Shown piece by piece: positions 20,065 through 29,414 of a stretch of DNA of 64,000 nt. Under the pieces are notes generated by a model that ran no database searches, was not told the DNA's origin, and saw nothing but the letters and a program-made list of their open reading frames with translations. Origin of the DNA: Shewanella putrefaciens (GTDB taxonomy: Bacteria > Pseudomonadota > Gammaproteobacteria > Enterobacterales > Shewanellaceae); the NCBI RefSeq assembly GCF_016406325.1, contig NZ_CP066370.1:1178001-1242000 (forward strand), given 5' to 3'. A program made the position numbers and the translations under genes. The stretch's first letter is position 1. The number at the start of each line of letters is the position of its first letter.

Positions 20065-20481
20065 ATGAAATCCGCCGCAGAGCAGTTATCAACCTACAAA
20101 AGTGTGCATCTAAATCATCGTAATATTCAGACCCATTTTGTGGGTATCCCACTGATTATTTGGTCTGCTTTTTTATTATTGGCGACAATCCGCATACCAT
20201 TGGGGAGTTTGGGTGACATCAGTTTAGGTCTCGTTTTAGGGGGACTCGTGCTGGTTTATTATGTGCGTCTACATGTTAAGTTGGCACTAGGCTTGACTCT
20301 TTTTTTGATCCCAGTGCTTTATACTACTGAGCTTGTTGCTCATTTTTCCTATGCCGTTTGGTTAGCCTTAGCCCTCTTTATTGTCGGATGGATATTTCAA
20401 TTAATTGGTCATCGATATGAAAAAGCTAAGCCTGCATTTGTGGATGACTTAAATCAGTTATTAATTGGGCCGTTTTTTTAA
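20065..20481 (+). CDS. DUF962 / Mpo1-like membrane protein
   Basis: A 138-residue protein with about four hydrophobic segments and the family start ... YKSVHLNHRNIQTHFVGIPL, like bacterial DUF962 proteins related to yeast Mpo1, a dioxygenase of 2-hydroxy fatty acids. The histidines in HLNHRNIQTHF and IGHRYE fit the family metal ligands. The ATG at 20065 follows AAAAGGAG; the frame is open upstream but has no ribosome site there. The enzymatic role in bacteria is an inference. Confidence 0.8.
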   Translation: MKSAAEQLSTYKSVHLNHRNIQTHFVGIPLIIWSAFLLLATIRIPLGSLGDISLGLVLGGLVLVYYVRLHVKLALGLTLFLIPVLYTTELVAHFSYAVWLALALFIVGWIFQLIGHRYEKAKPAFVDDLNQLLIGPFF

Positions 20482-20588
20482 TGGCAGAAGTCTACTTTAT
20501 GCTTGGACTAGAAAAGTCACTTAATGAGCAAATCACGGCAGTCGCAATTGAAAAGCGTCGTATGCTTGAGGCGCAAAAAAGCAAATAA
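20481..20588 (+). CDS. Possible 35-residue ORF coupled to the DUF962 gene
   Basis: MAEVYFMLGLEKSLNEQITA and 15 more residues, ending in a basic stretch. The start shares one base with the preceding stop (TAATG), so coupled reinitiation could translate it. There is no ribosome site of its own and I recognise no family. It may be chance. Confidence 0.3.
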   Translation: MAEVYFMLGLEKSLNEQITAVAIEKRRMLEAQKSK

Positions 20589-20602
20589 ATTTCGTGGTGC
20601 AC

Positions 20603-20635
20603 AAAATCGGCTAAACCATTAAGCCGATTTTGTTT
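20603..20635. terminator. Terminator between convergent DUF962 and corB genes
   Basis: 10-bp stem AAAATCGGCT / AGCCGATTTT with a 9-nt loop, then GTTT. A and T runs on both sides let it work in both directions. Confidence 0.65.
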
Positions 20636-20652
20636 AATTGATGAAAGCTAAG

Positions 20653-21924
20653 CTAACGAGGTGGATGGTAATGTAGAGGAATAACGCGCACTGTTTTTAC
20701 CATGTTATCGGCAACTTCTATGACTTCTATCGGATAGCCTGCGAGGCGTAAGCTAGTGTTTTCTGAAGGAATATCTTCTAGGTATTCTAAAATTAGCCCA
20801 TTAAGTGTCTTAGGCCCATCTGTTGGAAAATCCCACTTCATTTCTTTATTTAAATCACGAATTGTAATGCTAGCATCCACTAAATAGCTGCCATCCTGCT
20901 GCACAGTAATATCTTCACTTGGTGCTGTAACCATCGAAGTGGTGAAATCGCCTACAATTTCTTCTAGGATATCTTCCAGCGTTACTAAGCCTTGAATATC
21001 GCCATATTCGTCAACCACCAAACCAATCCGTTCTTTATTTTGTTGAAAATTAGCTAGTTGGACATTAAGCGGTGTTCCTTCTGGAATAAAATAAAGCTCT
21101 TTTACTGCGCGGAGCAGTGATGATTTACTAAATTGTTTTTTTGATTGTAGGCGTAATGCATCGCGTAAATGGATAAAACCCACCGCATCGTCAATCGTAT
21201 CGCGGTACACCAATACTCGAGTATGGGGACTTTGGATAACTTGGCGATTGATAACCTTAAACTCATCATTCACATTGATCGCATAGAGATCAGAGCGTGG
21301 CACCATAATATCTTCAACGGTGACTTTCTCTAAGTCCAAAATAGATAACAACATTTCTTGGTGACGTTGGGGGATAAGTGCTCCGGCCTCATGTACGACA
21401 GTACGTAATTCTTCTTGGCTTAAGGCATCGCTGCTATTAACGGTTTTAATGCCCATTAAACGTAGAAATCCGGAGGTGATTAAATTAACTCCCTTTACCA
21501 ATGGTGCTAATAAGACTAACAACCAACGTAAGAGTACACTGGATGGGAAGGCAATCCGCTCAGGATTCAAGGCGGCGATAGTTTTAGGCGTAACTTCGGC
21601 AAAGACTAACACGACTAAGGTGAGCACCCCTGTTGCAATGGCAACACCTAAATCTCCCCAAAGTCGCATTCCTATGATAGTCGCAATAGCAGAAGCTAAT
21701 ATATTGACTAAGTTATTGCCGATCAGGATAAGGCCGATAAGTCGATCTGGTCGTTCTAACAATTTTAATGCCCGTATAGCGCCTTTATGGCCATTGGAGG
21801 CGAGGTGTCTTAAACGATAACGATTGAGGGTCATCATGGCGGTTTCTGAGCCTGAAAAATAGGCGGAGAACATGATGAGCACTAGTAGGAAAATAAGGAG
21901 TGCGCTTGTCGATATAGCGTCCAA
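20653..21924 (-). CDS. corB: CNNM/CorC-family transporter (CorB/YfjD)
   Basis: A 423-residue membrane protein of the HlyC/CorC (CNNM) family, linked to magnesium or cobalt efflux. The N-terminal DUF21 region has about four membrane helices (SGSETAMMTLNRYRLRHL), followed by two CBS domains (about 200-320, with VEDIMVPRSDLYAI) and a C-terminal CorC_HlyC domain (about 335-415). The same neighbours (ypjD, ffh) surround yfjD in E. coli. Ion specificity cannot be read from the sequence. Confidence 0.9.
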   Translation of the reverse strand: MDAISTSALLIFLLVLIMFSAYFSGSETAMMTLNRYRLRHLASNGHKGAIRALKLLERPDRLIGLILIGNNLVNILASAIATIIGMRLWGDLGVAIATGVLTLVVLVFAEVTPKTIAALNPERIAFPSSVLLRWLLVLLAPLVKGVNLITSGFLRLMGIKTVNSSDALSQEELRTVVHEAGALIPQRHQEMLLSILDLEKVTVEDIMVPRSDLYAINVNDEFKVINRQVIQSPHTRVLVYRDTIDDAVGFIHLRDALRLQSKKQFSKSSLLRAVKELYFIPEGTPLNVQLANFQQNKERIGLVVDEYGDIQGLVTLEDILEEIVGDFTTSMVTAPSEDITVQQDGSYLVDASITIRDLNKEMKWDFPTDGPKTLNGLILEYLEDIPSENTSLRLAGYPIEVIEVADNMVKTVRVIPLHYHPPR

Positions 21925-21971
21925 AAATAGGCTCCAATATGGCCAGTAAACTTAAGTAGATACCGATATTT

Positions 21972-22020
21972 AAAAAAGTGTCAAGTCAGTTAAGACCTTT
22001 ACGATCTCAACTGACTTAAC
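21972..22020 (-). terminator. Terminator after ypjD
   Basis: Read on the minus strand: a 16-bp stem GTTAAGTCAGTTGAGA / TCTTAACTGACTTGAC with two G-U pairs, a 9-nt loop, then ACACTTTTTT. It separates ypjD from corB. Confidence 0.8.
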
Positions 22021-22024
22021 ATTA

Positions 22025-22813
22025 TTAACTGAGGATCAACTCTTTGACAATTCGTGCTCCAAAATAAGCGAGCGTCAGCAGGCCTGCACCTGTAAGGGTA
22101 TAAATGACAGCAGTACGAATTTTACAACCGACCCAGTATTGTTGCCACAGCATAGTGATATACACAAACCACGCCATTATTGACAGTATGGCTTTGTGGC
22201 CTTTGCCATCGGCAAACATATCATCGAGGAAGATGAACCCTGTCGCTAGCGATAAACTGAGCAAAATCACCCCAATAATCACGAGATGATAAAGCTGTTT
22301 CTCAACTGTCATTAGTGGGGGAATACCGGGACTTAGCATCAATTGTTTTTTCTTGAGCTTGTTTTGGATCATGGCGAGTTGTATTGCATACAAAGCGGCA
22401 ATCATTAATGCGCTATAGGCCATAAGTGACAAGACAACGTGAGCTAACACTTCGGGATAAAGTTCAAAATGGATGATAAATTTAGGTGGTAATAGCCAAA
22501 GTAGGGCTACAGATAACACAGAACAGGCATAGACCACGGGGACGACAACAATCACTTTAAGCCTAAACATCAACACAGTGAAAGTGAAGGCGATAATCCA
22601 GTTTACGAGTGAGATGACATTCGTCAGGCTAAAATTTTGGCCGTCTGTAGTGAAAATTCCCTGCGAAAGGGCTGCAGCATGCAATATCACGGCAATCGAT
22701 GCGACACCTGCAACGGCTCTACGATTTGGACCTTCGGGATGAAAAAGTCGGCTTGTCACTAATACCAACGCAATGCAATAAAAAAACATGGCTGAGGCAG
22801 AAAAGATGACCAT
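22025..22813 (-). CDS. ypjD: YpjD family cytochrome c assembly-like membrane protein
   Basis: 262 residues with about eight membrane helices, of the CcsA/CcmC-like (cytochrome c assembly) family, the YpjD/HemX branch. Conserved features include a histidine in the second helix (VILHAAALSQG), HVVLSLMAYSAL, and the C-terminal GKGHKAILSIMAWFVY. A heme-handling role follows from the family, but the E. coli protein is poorly characterised. It is divergent from ffh, the conserved order. Confidence 0.85.
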   Translation of the reverse strand: MVIFSASAMFFYCIALVLVTSRLFHPEGPNRRAVAGVASIAVILHAAALSQGIFTTDGQNFSLTNVISLVNWIIAFTFTVLMFRLKVIVVVPVVYACSVLSVALLWLLPPKFIIHFELYPEVLAHVVLSLMAYSALMIAALYAIQLAMIQNKLKKKQLMLSPGIPPLMTVEKQLYHLVIIGVILLSLSLATGFIFLDDMFADGKGHKAILSIMAWFVYITMLWQQYWVGCKIRTAVIYTLTGAGLLTLAYFGARIVKELILS

Positions 22814-23141
22814 GGGTAATTAACCTATTTTGTGTTGTTAAAGGTGCCTTAAATTCCCGCTGAATCTTGCATCTTCAGGTTGTTTGGGTATTAACTGGGC
22901 AGACAGATCAAAATTTTATTTAGAATAACATGGGCTGCCAGTAAATGGGCAGTGACTTGAGTTGCAAAATTTAGCAGATTCTTGTTGTTAATCATAAATA
23001 ATTCGTAATTACCACTAAAACATGAGTCTGTGCGAGTAAAATACGCAAGTGCCATCAAGATTTTTGTGGCAGTAGCATAATGCGCCCGCATCGTTATAAT
23101 ACAGGCATTAATCGAGATTCTTAAAGGTATAGAACAGGACG
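22814..23141. other. Divergent intergenic region ypjD / ffh
   Basis: 328 bp holding the upstream regions of both genes. TATAAT at 23095-23100 may be the ffh -10 box, but no good -35 lies at the expected distance. The short ORFs here have no ribosome site and I do not support them. Nothing else is recognised. Confidence 0.5.
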
Positions 23142-24515
23142 ATGTTTGAGAACCTAACCGACAGACTGTCACGCACGCTGAAAAATATCAGTGGCCGTGG
23201 TCGCTTAACCGAAGAAAACGTTAAGGAAACCCTGCGCGAAGTGCGTATGGCACTGCTGGAGGCGGATGTTGCCCTGCCTGTGGTGCGTGAATTTGTTAAC
23301 AATGTGAAAGAACGTGCCGTTGGCCAAGAAGTGGCTAAAAGCTTAAGCCCTGGTCAAGCCTTTATTAAGATTGTTCAAAGCGAACTTGAAAAATCCATGG
23401 GCGAAGCGAACGAAGCCCTCGATTTAGCCACTCAACCGCCAGCCGTATTAATGATGGCGGGTCTGCAAGGTGCCGGTAAAACGACTAGCGTCGCCAAGCT
23501 TGGTAAATTGCTGCGCACTCGCCATAAGAAATCCGTATTAGTCGTTAGTGCAGACGTATATCGTCCAGCAGCGATTAAGCAGCTTGAAACCTTAGCCGCT
23601 GAGGTCGATGTCGAGTTTTTCCCATCGGATGTGAGTCAAAAACCGATAGATATTGCGAAAGCGGCTATTGCCCACGCAAAACTGAAATTTATTGATGTAG
23701 TGATCATCGATACGGCGGGTCGTCTACACGTCGACGAAGCCATGATGGATGAAATCAAGGCACTTCACGCTGCGGTTAAACCTATCGAAACACTATTTGT
23801 TGTCGATGCGATGACAGGGCAAGATGCGGCAAACACCGCTAAGGCCTTTAATGAAGCTTTGCCATTGACTGGGGTTATCTTAACCAAAGTCGATGGTGAT
23901 GCCCGCGGTGGTGCGGCGTTATCGATTCGCCACATTACGGGCAAGCCGATTAAATTCCTTGGTGTGGGTGAAAAGACAGACGCGTTAGAGCCATTCCACC
24001 CAGACCGTATCGCTTCACGCATTTTGGGCATGGGCGATGTGTTATCGCTTATCGAAGAAGTTGAACGTGGCGTCGATAAAGAAAAGGCCATGAAACTCGC
24101 ATCGAAAGTGAAGCAAGGTGGCAGTTTCGATTTAGAAGATTTCCGTGAACAGTTACAGCAAATGAAAAACATGGGCGGTATGATGAACATGCTGGAAAAA
24201 CTGCCAGGTGTTGGTCAGTTGCCGCCTGAAGCCCTCGCGCAAATTCAAGATGGCAAGATGACCGGCCAAATGGAAGCTATCATTAATTCGATGACTTCCA
24301 AGGAGCGTAAAAACCCTGATTTAATTAAGGGCTCACGCAAGCGTCGTATTGCTGCTGGTTCTGGCACGCAAATTCAAGACGTAAACCGTTTATTGAAACA
24401 GTTTACTCAAATGCAAAAGATGATGAAAAAAATGTCGGCCAAGGGCGGCATGCAAAAAATGATGCGCGGAATGCGTGGCATGATGCCGGGCGGTATGAAA
24501 TTTCCAGGACGTTAA
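23142..24515 (+). CDS. ffh: Signal recognition particle protein Ffh
   Basis: GTPase that, with 4.5S RNA, targets nascent membrane proteins to FtsY and the Sec translocon. 457 aa. N domain, then the G domain with GLQGAGKTTSVAKL (about 105-118), DTAGR and TKVDGDARGG, then the methionine-rich M domain (MGGMMNMLEKLPG ... MQKMMRGMRGMMPGG). It precedes rpsP as in other gammaproteobacteria. Confidence 0.98.
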   Translation: MFENLTDRLSRTLKNISGRGRLTEENVKETLREVRMALLEADVALPVVREFVNNVKERAVGQEVAKSLSPGQAFIKIVQSELEKSMGEANEALDLATQPPAVLMMAGLQGAGKTTSVAKLGKLLRTRHKKSVLVVSADVYRPAAIKQLETLAAEVDVEFFPSDVSQKPIDIAKAAIAHAKLKFIDVVIIDTAGRLHVDEAMMDEIKALHAAVKPIETLFVVDAMTGQDAANTAKAFNEALPLTGVILTKVDGDARGGAALSIRHITGKPIKFLGVGEKTDALEPFHPDRIASRILGMGDVLSLIEEVERGVDKEKAMKLASKVKQGGSFDLEDFREQLQQMKNMGGMMNMLEKLPGVGQLPPEALAQIQDGKMTGQMEAIINSMTSKERKNPDLIKGSRKRRIAAGSGTQIQDVNRLLKQFTQMQKMMKKMSAKGGMQKMMRGMRGMMPGGMKFPGR

Positions 24516-24616
24516 TCCTACCTATTTTTACTAAAGTTAATGCATTATCAGTTGGTTGATTCTGACTATGATGACGAAGGCATCAAAGGGGCAGGTTTAA
24601 TAATCGCCAGATTGGG

Positions 24617-24644
24617 TTGCATTCGTTGAAAAGTCAGGTAAAAT
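24617..24644 (+). promoter_or_regulatory. Candidate promoter of the rpsP operon
   Basis: TTGCAT (-35), 16-bp spacer, TAAAAT (-10). Transcription from here would make a leader of about 80 nt that contains the hairpin at 24660. Confidence 0.5.
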
Positions 24645-24659
24645 CTTCCGGCTTTCTAT

Positions 24660-24700
24660 CTGGGACTCTTCGCGAACACGGGGTTCCAGTTTTTATTTTT
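24660..24700 (+). terminator. Attenuator-like hairpin in the rpsP leader
   Basis: 9-bp stem CTGGGACTC / GGGTTCCAG (two G-U pairs), 12-nt loop, followed by TTTTTATTTTT. It lies between the candidate promoter and the rpsP start, so it could end transcription early or set the leader length. Confidence 0.5.
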
Positions 24701-24733
24701 GCTTCAAGCAAATCATTAGAGGATTGAAAACGC

Positions 24734-24985
24734 ATGGTTACCATTCGTTTAGCTCGTGGCGGCGCTAAAAAGCGTCCATTTTACAACATCGTTGTTGCTG
24801 ACAGCCGTAACGCTCGTGATGGTCGTTTCATTGAGCGTGTTGGTTTCTTCAACCCATTGGCCCGTGGCCAAGAAGAAACTTTACGTTTAGATCTAGCACG
24901 CGTTGAGCACTGGGTTTCTAACGGTGCTGCTACAACAGAACGTGTAGCAAAATTGATCAAAGACGCTCGTAAAGCAACTGCTTAA
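24734..24985 (+). CDS. rpsP: 30S ribosomal protein S16
   Basis: Small-subunit protein needed for 30S assembly. 83 aa beginning [20 protein letters not shown], the S16 signature. The ATG follows AGAGGA. It is the first gene of the rpsP-rimM-trmD-rplS operon. Confidence 0.98.
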   Translation: MVTIRLARGGAKKRPFYNIVVADSRNARDGRFIERVGFFNPLARGQEETLRLDLARVEHWVSNGAATTERVAKLIKDARKATA

Positions 24986-25005
24986 TAGCGTTAAGGTATA
25001 GATTG

Positions 25006-25536
25006 ATGAGCAGTAACCAACAGCCAGTCGTACTGGGGAAATTAGGCTCCTGTCATGGCATTAAAGGTTGGCTGAGAATCACCGCCTATACCGATTCTGT
25101 TGAAGGTATCTTTGATTATTCACCTTGGCTTATTAAAGAAAATGGTGAATGGCGGGAAGTAAAGGTCACTCAGTGGCGATACCAAGGTAAGGCAGTTGTT
25201 GCCGAGCTTGAAGGTGTCAATACCCGGGAGCAAGCGCAAATGCTCACAAATTGTGAGATAGCGATTTTACCGGAACAGATGGATGCATTGCCAGAAGATG
25301 AATTCTATTGGCGTGATCTTATCGGTTGCGAAGTGGTCAATACAACAGGTTATAACATGGGGATCGTCGATCAGATCGTGGAAACAGGATCGAATGACGT
25401 ATTACTGGTTAAAGCCAACGCTAAAGATAGTTTCGGCAAAGTGGAACGTATGATCCCCTTTGTCCCTGAGCAATTCATCAAAACGGTGGATGTGCAAGGT
25501 AAACAGATTTTAGTGGATTGGGATCCTGACTTCTAA
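25006..25536 (+). CDS. rimM: 16S rRNA processing protein RimM
   Basis: Assembly factor that binds S19 and helps mature the 30S head. The ATG at 25006 with AAGG 9 nt upstream gives 176 aa (an in-frame TTG at 25003 is the only close alternative). The N-terminal RimM domain ([18 protein letters not shown]) and C-terminal PRC-barrel ([13 protein letters not shown]) are clear. It starts 20 bp after rpsP. Confidence 0.96.
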   Translation: MSSNQQPVVLGKLGSCHGIKGWLRITAYTDSVEGIFDYSPWLIKENGEWREVKVTQWRYQGKAVVAELEGVNTREQAQMLTNCEIAILPEQMDALPEDEFYWRDLIGCEVVNTTGYNMGIVDQIVETGSNDVLLVKANAKDSFGKVERMIPFVPEQFIKTVDVQGKQILVDWDPDF

Positions 25537-25551
25537 GTCGAGGTACAACAG

Positions 25552-26298
25552 ATGTGGTTAGGGGTAATAACCCTGTTCCCAGAGATGTTTCGTGCCGTTA
25601 CAGACTTTGGTGTTACGGGTCGAGCCGTGAAAAACGGCCTGCTTGAGTTGCACACGTGGAATCCCCGTGATTTCACCCATGATAGACATAATACGGTAGA
25701 TGACAGGCCTTACGGCGGTGGTCCCGGCATGTTGATGATGGTGCAACCCTTACGCGATGCCATTCATGCTGCGAAAGCAGCTGCAGGCGAAGAGGCAAAG
25801 GTGATTTATTTGTCACCTCAAGGACGCAAGCTGGATCAGCAAGGCGTGACTGAGTTGGCTAAATCATCCCGGTTGATTTTGGTGTGTGGTCGGTACGAAG
25901 GTATTGATGAGCGCATCATTCAAACGGAAGTGGATGAAGAATGGTCGGTTGGGGATTACGTGCTTTCGGGCGGCGAATTACCTGCGATGACCATGATAGA
26001 TGCAGTATCGAGATTGGTTCCTGGTGTGCTAGGAAAACAAGCTTCGGCGGAGCAAGATTCTTTCTCCGACGGTTTACTGGATTGTCCTCATTACACTCGC
26101 CCTGAAAGCCTTGATGGACTCGATGTACCCGCAGTGCTGCTAAGTGGCAACCACGAACAAATTAGACTCTGGCGTTTACAGCAAAGCCTTGGTAGGACTT
26201 TACTGCGACGACCAGAATTATTGCAAAATCTAGCTCTGACTGACGAACAATCGACTCTTTTAGCGCAGTTCGTTGAAGCAATGGACAAGCATGCTTAG
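25552..26298 (+). CDS. trmD: tRNA (guanine-37-N1)-methyltransferase TrmD
   Basis: Methylates G37 next to the anticodon with S-adenosylmethionine and so prevents +1 frameshifting. 248 aa SPOUT fold with the trefoil-knot motifs [24 protein letters not shown] and [14 protein letters not shown]. It starts 15 bp after rimM. Confidence 0.98.
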   Translation: MWLGVITLFPEMFRAVTDFGVTGRAVKNGLLELHTWNPRDFTHDRHNTVDDRPYGGGPGMLMMVQPLRDAIHAAKAAAGEEAKVIYLSPQGRKLDQQGVTELAKSSRLILVCGRYEGIDERIIQTEVDEEWSVGDYVLSGGELPAMTMIDAVSRLVPGVLGKQASAEQDSFSDGLLDCPHYTRPESLDGLDVPAVLLSGNHEQIRLWRLQQSLGRTLLRRPELLQNLALTDEQSTLLAQFVEAMDKHA

Positions 26299-26332
26299 TC
26301 GTAGCTCAGTTAATTCTAGAACGGAGTAAGTT

Positions 26333-26686
26333 ATGAACAACATCATTAAAATGCTCAACGATGAGCAAATGAAACAAGACGTTCCTGCGTTTGGTGCTGG
26401 TGATACAGTAGTCGTTCAGGTTCGTGTTAAAGAAGGTGACAAAGAGCGTTTACAGGCTTTCGAAGGCGTTGTAATTGCTAAACGTAACCGTGGTCTGCAC
26501 TCTGCATTCACAGTACGTAAAATCTCTAATGGTGAAGGTGTTGAGCGTGCATTCCAAACGCACAGCCCTCTGATCGCAAGCATTGAAGTTAAGCGTCGTG
26601 GCCGCGTTCGTCGCGCCAAACTGTACTACTTACGTGATCGTTCAGGTAAATCTGCACGTATCCGTGAGAAATTGGCAACTAAATAA
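26333..26686 (+). CDS. rplS: 50S ribosomal protein L19
   Basis: Large-subunit protein at the 30S-50S interface. 117 aa with the L19 signature [26 protein letters not shown] site precedes the ATG. It ends the operon, followed by a terminator at 26727. Confidence 0.98.
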
Positions 26687-26726
26687 TAGTTCCAGTTACA
26701 GAAAACAAGACGTAGTGTTCGCACAG

Positions 26727-26755
26727 AAAACCGCCCTAGTGGCGGTTTTTTGTTT
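26727..26755 (+). terminator. Intrinsic terminator after rplS
   Basis: 9-bp stem AAAACCGCC / GGCGGTTTT with loop CTAGT, followed by TTGTTTTT. Confidence 0.85.
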
Positions 26756-26938
26756 TTACTGTTTAATTCTTCCTTGATCTTAATTTTGTTTACAGGCATA
26801 GTTGTCGCCTTGTTGTAATGGTGTAGCGTTACAGTATTGCGACTGGGTAGGGAATACTTTTCCTTATTCCTCATGGACATTGAGTGATTTGAACTTGTGC
26901 TCCAAATTATTCCGAATTAATAGCCTCAGGTGGTAAGC

Positions 26939-28030
26939 ATGCAGCAGGATACGATTAACAACGTACACATCAGTTCAGAGAAAGTCTTAATCACGCCGCA
27001 AGAGCTTAAAAATGCCTTGCCACTGTCTGAGCATGCCTATCGTTATATTCTTAATGCCCGTAAAACTGTGGCTGATATTGTCCATAAACGTGATAACCGT
27101 GTGTTGATTGTGGCGGGACCTTGCTCCATACATGATATCGCCGCTGCAAAAGAATATGCTTTAAGGCTTAAAACTCTGCACGATGAACTCAGTGATGAGT
27201 TTTACATCTTAATGCGAGTCTACTTTGAAAAGCCGCGTACTACGGTCGGTTGGAAGGGCATGATTAACGACCCCGATATGGACGAATCCTTCGATGTCGA
27301 AAAAGGCTTAAAGATGGCGCGTGAACTGATGATTTGGCTCGCCGAGCTTGAGCTGCCCGTCGCCACTGAAGCACTCGATCCTATTAGCCCACAATACATT
27401 TCTGAATTAGTCACTTGGTCTGCTATTGGCGCTCGCACCACTGAATCGCAAACCCATAGGGAAATGGCATCGGGTCTGTCTATGCCGGTGGGCTTTAAAA
27501 ATGGCACCGATGGTAAGCTCGATGTAGCGATTAATGCGCTAAAATCGGCGGCCAGTAGCCACAGATTTATGGGCATAAATCAACAGGGCCAAGTAGCGCT
27601 ATTGCAAACTGCAGGTAATCCAGATGGACATGTGATTTTACGTGGTGGTGCAATGCCCAACTATGATGCGGCGAGTGTGGCAGAATGTGAGGCGCAGCTT
27701 CATAAAGCCAAACTTAATGCCCGCCTTATTATCGATTGCAGCCATGGCAATTCTTCTAAGGATTACACGCGGCAGATACCTGTGTGTGAAGATGTTTTTG
27801 CGCAGATCTACAATGGTAACAAGTCCATTATCGGGGTGATGTTAGAAAGTCACCTAAATGAAGGCAATCAAAGTTGTGATAGGCCATTAAGCGAGCTAGC
27901 TTACGGTGTTTCTGTGACAGATTCTTGTATTAATTGGGAAAAAACAGAAACTGTTTTACGTCAAGGCGCTGCGAAGTTATCTTCAATACTTCCAACGCGT
28001 TTCGATATGCTTAAGGTCGCTAACGCTTAA
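26939..28030 (+). CDS. aroF: 3-deoxy-7-phosphoheptulonate synthase, AroF type
   Basis: Condenses PEP and erythrose 4-phosphate to DAHP, the first step of the shikimate pathway. The ATG at 26939 follows AGGTGG and gives 363 aa. The class I-alpha motifs are intact: VAGPCSIHD, VYFEKPRTTVGWKG, GARTTESQTHREMASG and IDCSHGNSSKD. The N-terminus MQQDTINNVHI and the tyrA neighbour match the tyrosine-sensitive AroF isozyme; the actual feedback effector is an inference. It is 27 bp before tyrA, in one operon. Confidence 0.94.
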   Translation: MQQDTINNVHISSEKVLITPQELKNALPLSEHAYRYILNARKTVADIVHKRDNRVLIVAGPCSIHDIAAAKEYALRLKTLHDELSDEFYILMRVYFEKPRTTVGWKGMINDPDMDESFDVEKGLKMARELMIWLAELELPVATEALDPISPQYISELVTWSAIGARTTESQTHREMASGLSMPVGFKNGTDGKLDVAINALKSAASSHRFMGINQQGQVALLQTAGNPDGHVILRGGAMPNYDAASVAECEAQLHKAKLNARLIIDCSHGNSSKDYTRQIPVCEDVFAQIYNGNKSIIGVMLESHLNEGNQSCDRPLSELAYGVSVTDSCINWEKTETVLRQGAAKLSSILPTRFDMLKVANA

Positions 28031-28057
28031 ATTGGCAACAGCTTAATGGACTCAGGT

Positions 28058-29197
28058 ATGAATGAAAAAACAACGGCCGAATTAGAACATCTTCGAAGCT
28101 TAATTGATGGTGTCGATCAGCAATTACTGCATTTACTGCGTAAGCGCTTGGATCTCGTTGCACAAGTGGGCACGGTGAAACACGGCGCTGGTTTACCCAT
28201 TTATGCACCGCAGCGTGAAGCTGCCATGCTAGCTAAACGCCGTGATGAAGCAAAAGCCCTAGGAATTGAGCCGCAGTTGATCGAAGATATTTTGCGTCGT
28301 TTGATGCGTGAGTCTTATCTTAATGAGAAAGATGTTGGCTTTAAACAAGTCAAAAAAGATCTAGGAACTGTGGTGATTATCGGTGGTAAAGGCCAGCTTG
28401 GTGGACTATTTTCACAAATGCTGACCTTATCTGGCTACCAAGTAAACCTGCTCGATAAAGACGATTGGCAACAGGCGGATAGCTTATTTGCCGATGCGGG
28501 CATGGTATTAGTGACTGTGCCGATAGCGATTACCTGCGAGCTTATTCGTGAAAAACTGACTCAGTTACCAGCAGATTGCATTTTGGCCGATTTGACCTCT
28601 ATCAAGACTGAGCCAGTTAAAGCCATGCTTGAGGCGCATTCTGGTCCCGTCGTTGGTTTTCATCCTATGTTTGGTCCTGATGTTGGCAGCCTAGCGAAAC
28701 AGGTTGTCGTTGTTTGCCATGGTCGCTCACCAGAAAAGTATCAATGGCTACTTGAGCAAATAGCAATATGGGGGGCGAGGATTGTCGAAGCCGAACCTGA
28801 GCGCCATGATAGTGCGATGCAGCTAGTGCAGGCAATGCGTCATTTTTCAACTTTTGTATACGGTTTGAATCTGTGCAAGGAAGAGGCGGATATCGATACT
28901 TTACTGCAATTTAGCTCGCCGATTTATCGTTTAGAGCTCGCTATGGTAGGGCGTTTGTTTGCCCAAAGTCCTGAGCTTTACGCTGATATTATTTTTGCTC
29001 AGCAAGATAGTCAGCATGCAATTGGCGATTATTTAGATAACTACCGTGAAGCCCTAGATCTGCTCAAACGGGGTGACAGGAACGAGTTTATTAAGCAGTT
29101 CCAAGCTGTTGCTCAGTGGTTTGGGGATTTTGCACCACAATTTCAGCGCGAAAGTCGTATTATGCTGCAATCGGTCAATGATATGAAAACCAATTAA
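28058..29197 (+). CDS. tyrA: Chorismate mutase / prephenate dehydrogenase TyrA
   Basis: Bifunctional tyrosine-pathway enzyme: chorismate to prephenate, then NAD-dependent oxidative decarboxylation to 4-hydroxyphenylpyruvate. The AroQ-type mutase domain (about 1-90, [20 protein letters not shown]) is followed by the dehydrogenase with its Rossmann [10 protein letters not shown] and the GFHPMFGPD motif. I prefer the ATG at 28058 (379 aa); the in-frame ATG at 28046 is possible, and neither has a strong ribosome site. It is followed by a terminator at 29219. Confidence 0.95.
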   Translation: MNEKTTAELEHLRSLIDGVDQQLLHLLRKRLDLVAQVGTVKHGAGLPIYAPQREAAMLAKRRDEAKALGIEPQLIEDILRRLMRESYLNEKDVGFKQVKKDLGTVVIIGGKGQLGGLFSQMLTLSGYQVNLLDKDDWQQADSLFADAGMVLVTVPIAITCELIREKLTQLPADCILADLTSIKTEPVKAMLEAHSGPVVGFHPMFGPDVGSLAKQVVVVCHGRSPEKYQWLLEQIAIWGARIVEAEPERHDSAMQLVQAMRHFSTFVYGLNLCKEEADIDTLLQFSSPIYRLELAMVGRLFAQSPELYADIIFAQQDSQHAIGDYLDNYREALDLLKRGDRNEFIKQFQAVAQWFGDFAPQFQRESRIMLQSVNDMKTN

Positions 29198-29218
29198 TTA
29201 ATAATATGTTACGCCATA

Positions 29219-29249
29219 AAAACGCCCATCATTGATGGGCGTTTTGTTA
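29219..29249 (+). terminator. Intrinsic terminator after tyrA
   Basis: Perfect 12-bp stem AAAACGCCCATC / GATGGGCGTTTT with loop ATT, then GTTAT. Confidence 0.85.
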
Positions 29250-29271
29250 TGTCAACATCGACGTTGTCACA

Positions 29272-29285
29272 TTGAGTATTAGCAA
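29272..29285 (+). promoter_or_regulatory. Candidate FNR/EtrA site upstream of hcp
   Basis: TTGAGTATTAGCAA matches 8 of the 10 fixed bases of TTGATNNNNATCAA. Its position about 130 bp before hcp fits anaerobic activation by EtrA (the Shewanella FNR) or a related factor. Found by eye. Confidence 0.4.
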
Positions 29286-29371
29286 TCACTTAAGGTGATA
29301 ACCCTCGCAAATTTGAGAGAGGATTTTAAAAATATCTATCGCTTGTACAGGGTTTCGGTAGACTAAGTTTA

Positions 29372-29394
29372 AACATGCATAAATAAAGCATGAA
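29372..29394 (+). promoter_or_regulatory. Candidate NsrR-like operator upstream of hcp
   Basis: A 23-bp imperfect repeat containing ATGCAT-AAATA-AAGCAT, 20 bp before the hcp start. The left half matches 8 of 11 positions of the gammaproteobacterial NsrR half-site, the right half only about 6. NsrR control of hcp-hcr is known in other gammaproteobacteria. Confidence 0.35.
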
Positions 29395-29414
29395 TTTAAA
29401 TTAGGAGTCTATCC

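Noticed and set aside
26814..26833. TGTAATGGTGTAGCGTTACA, resembling a TyrR box before aroF
   Set aside because: The half-sites TGTAA/TTACA are 10 nt apart instead of 8, so it does not fit the 18-bp TyrR box.
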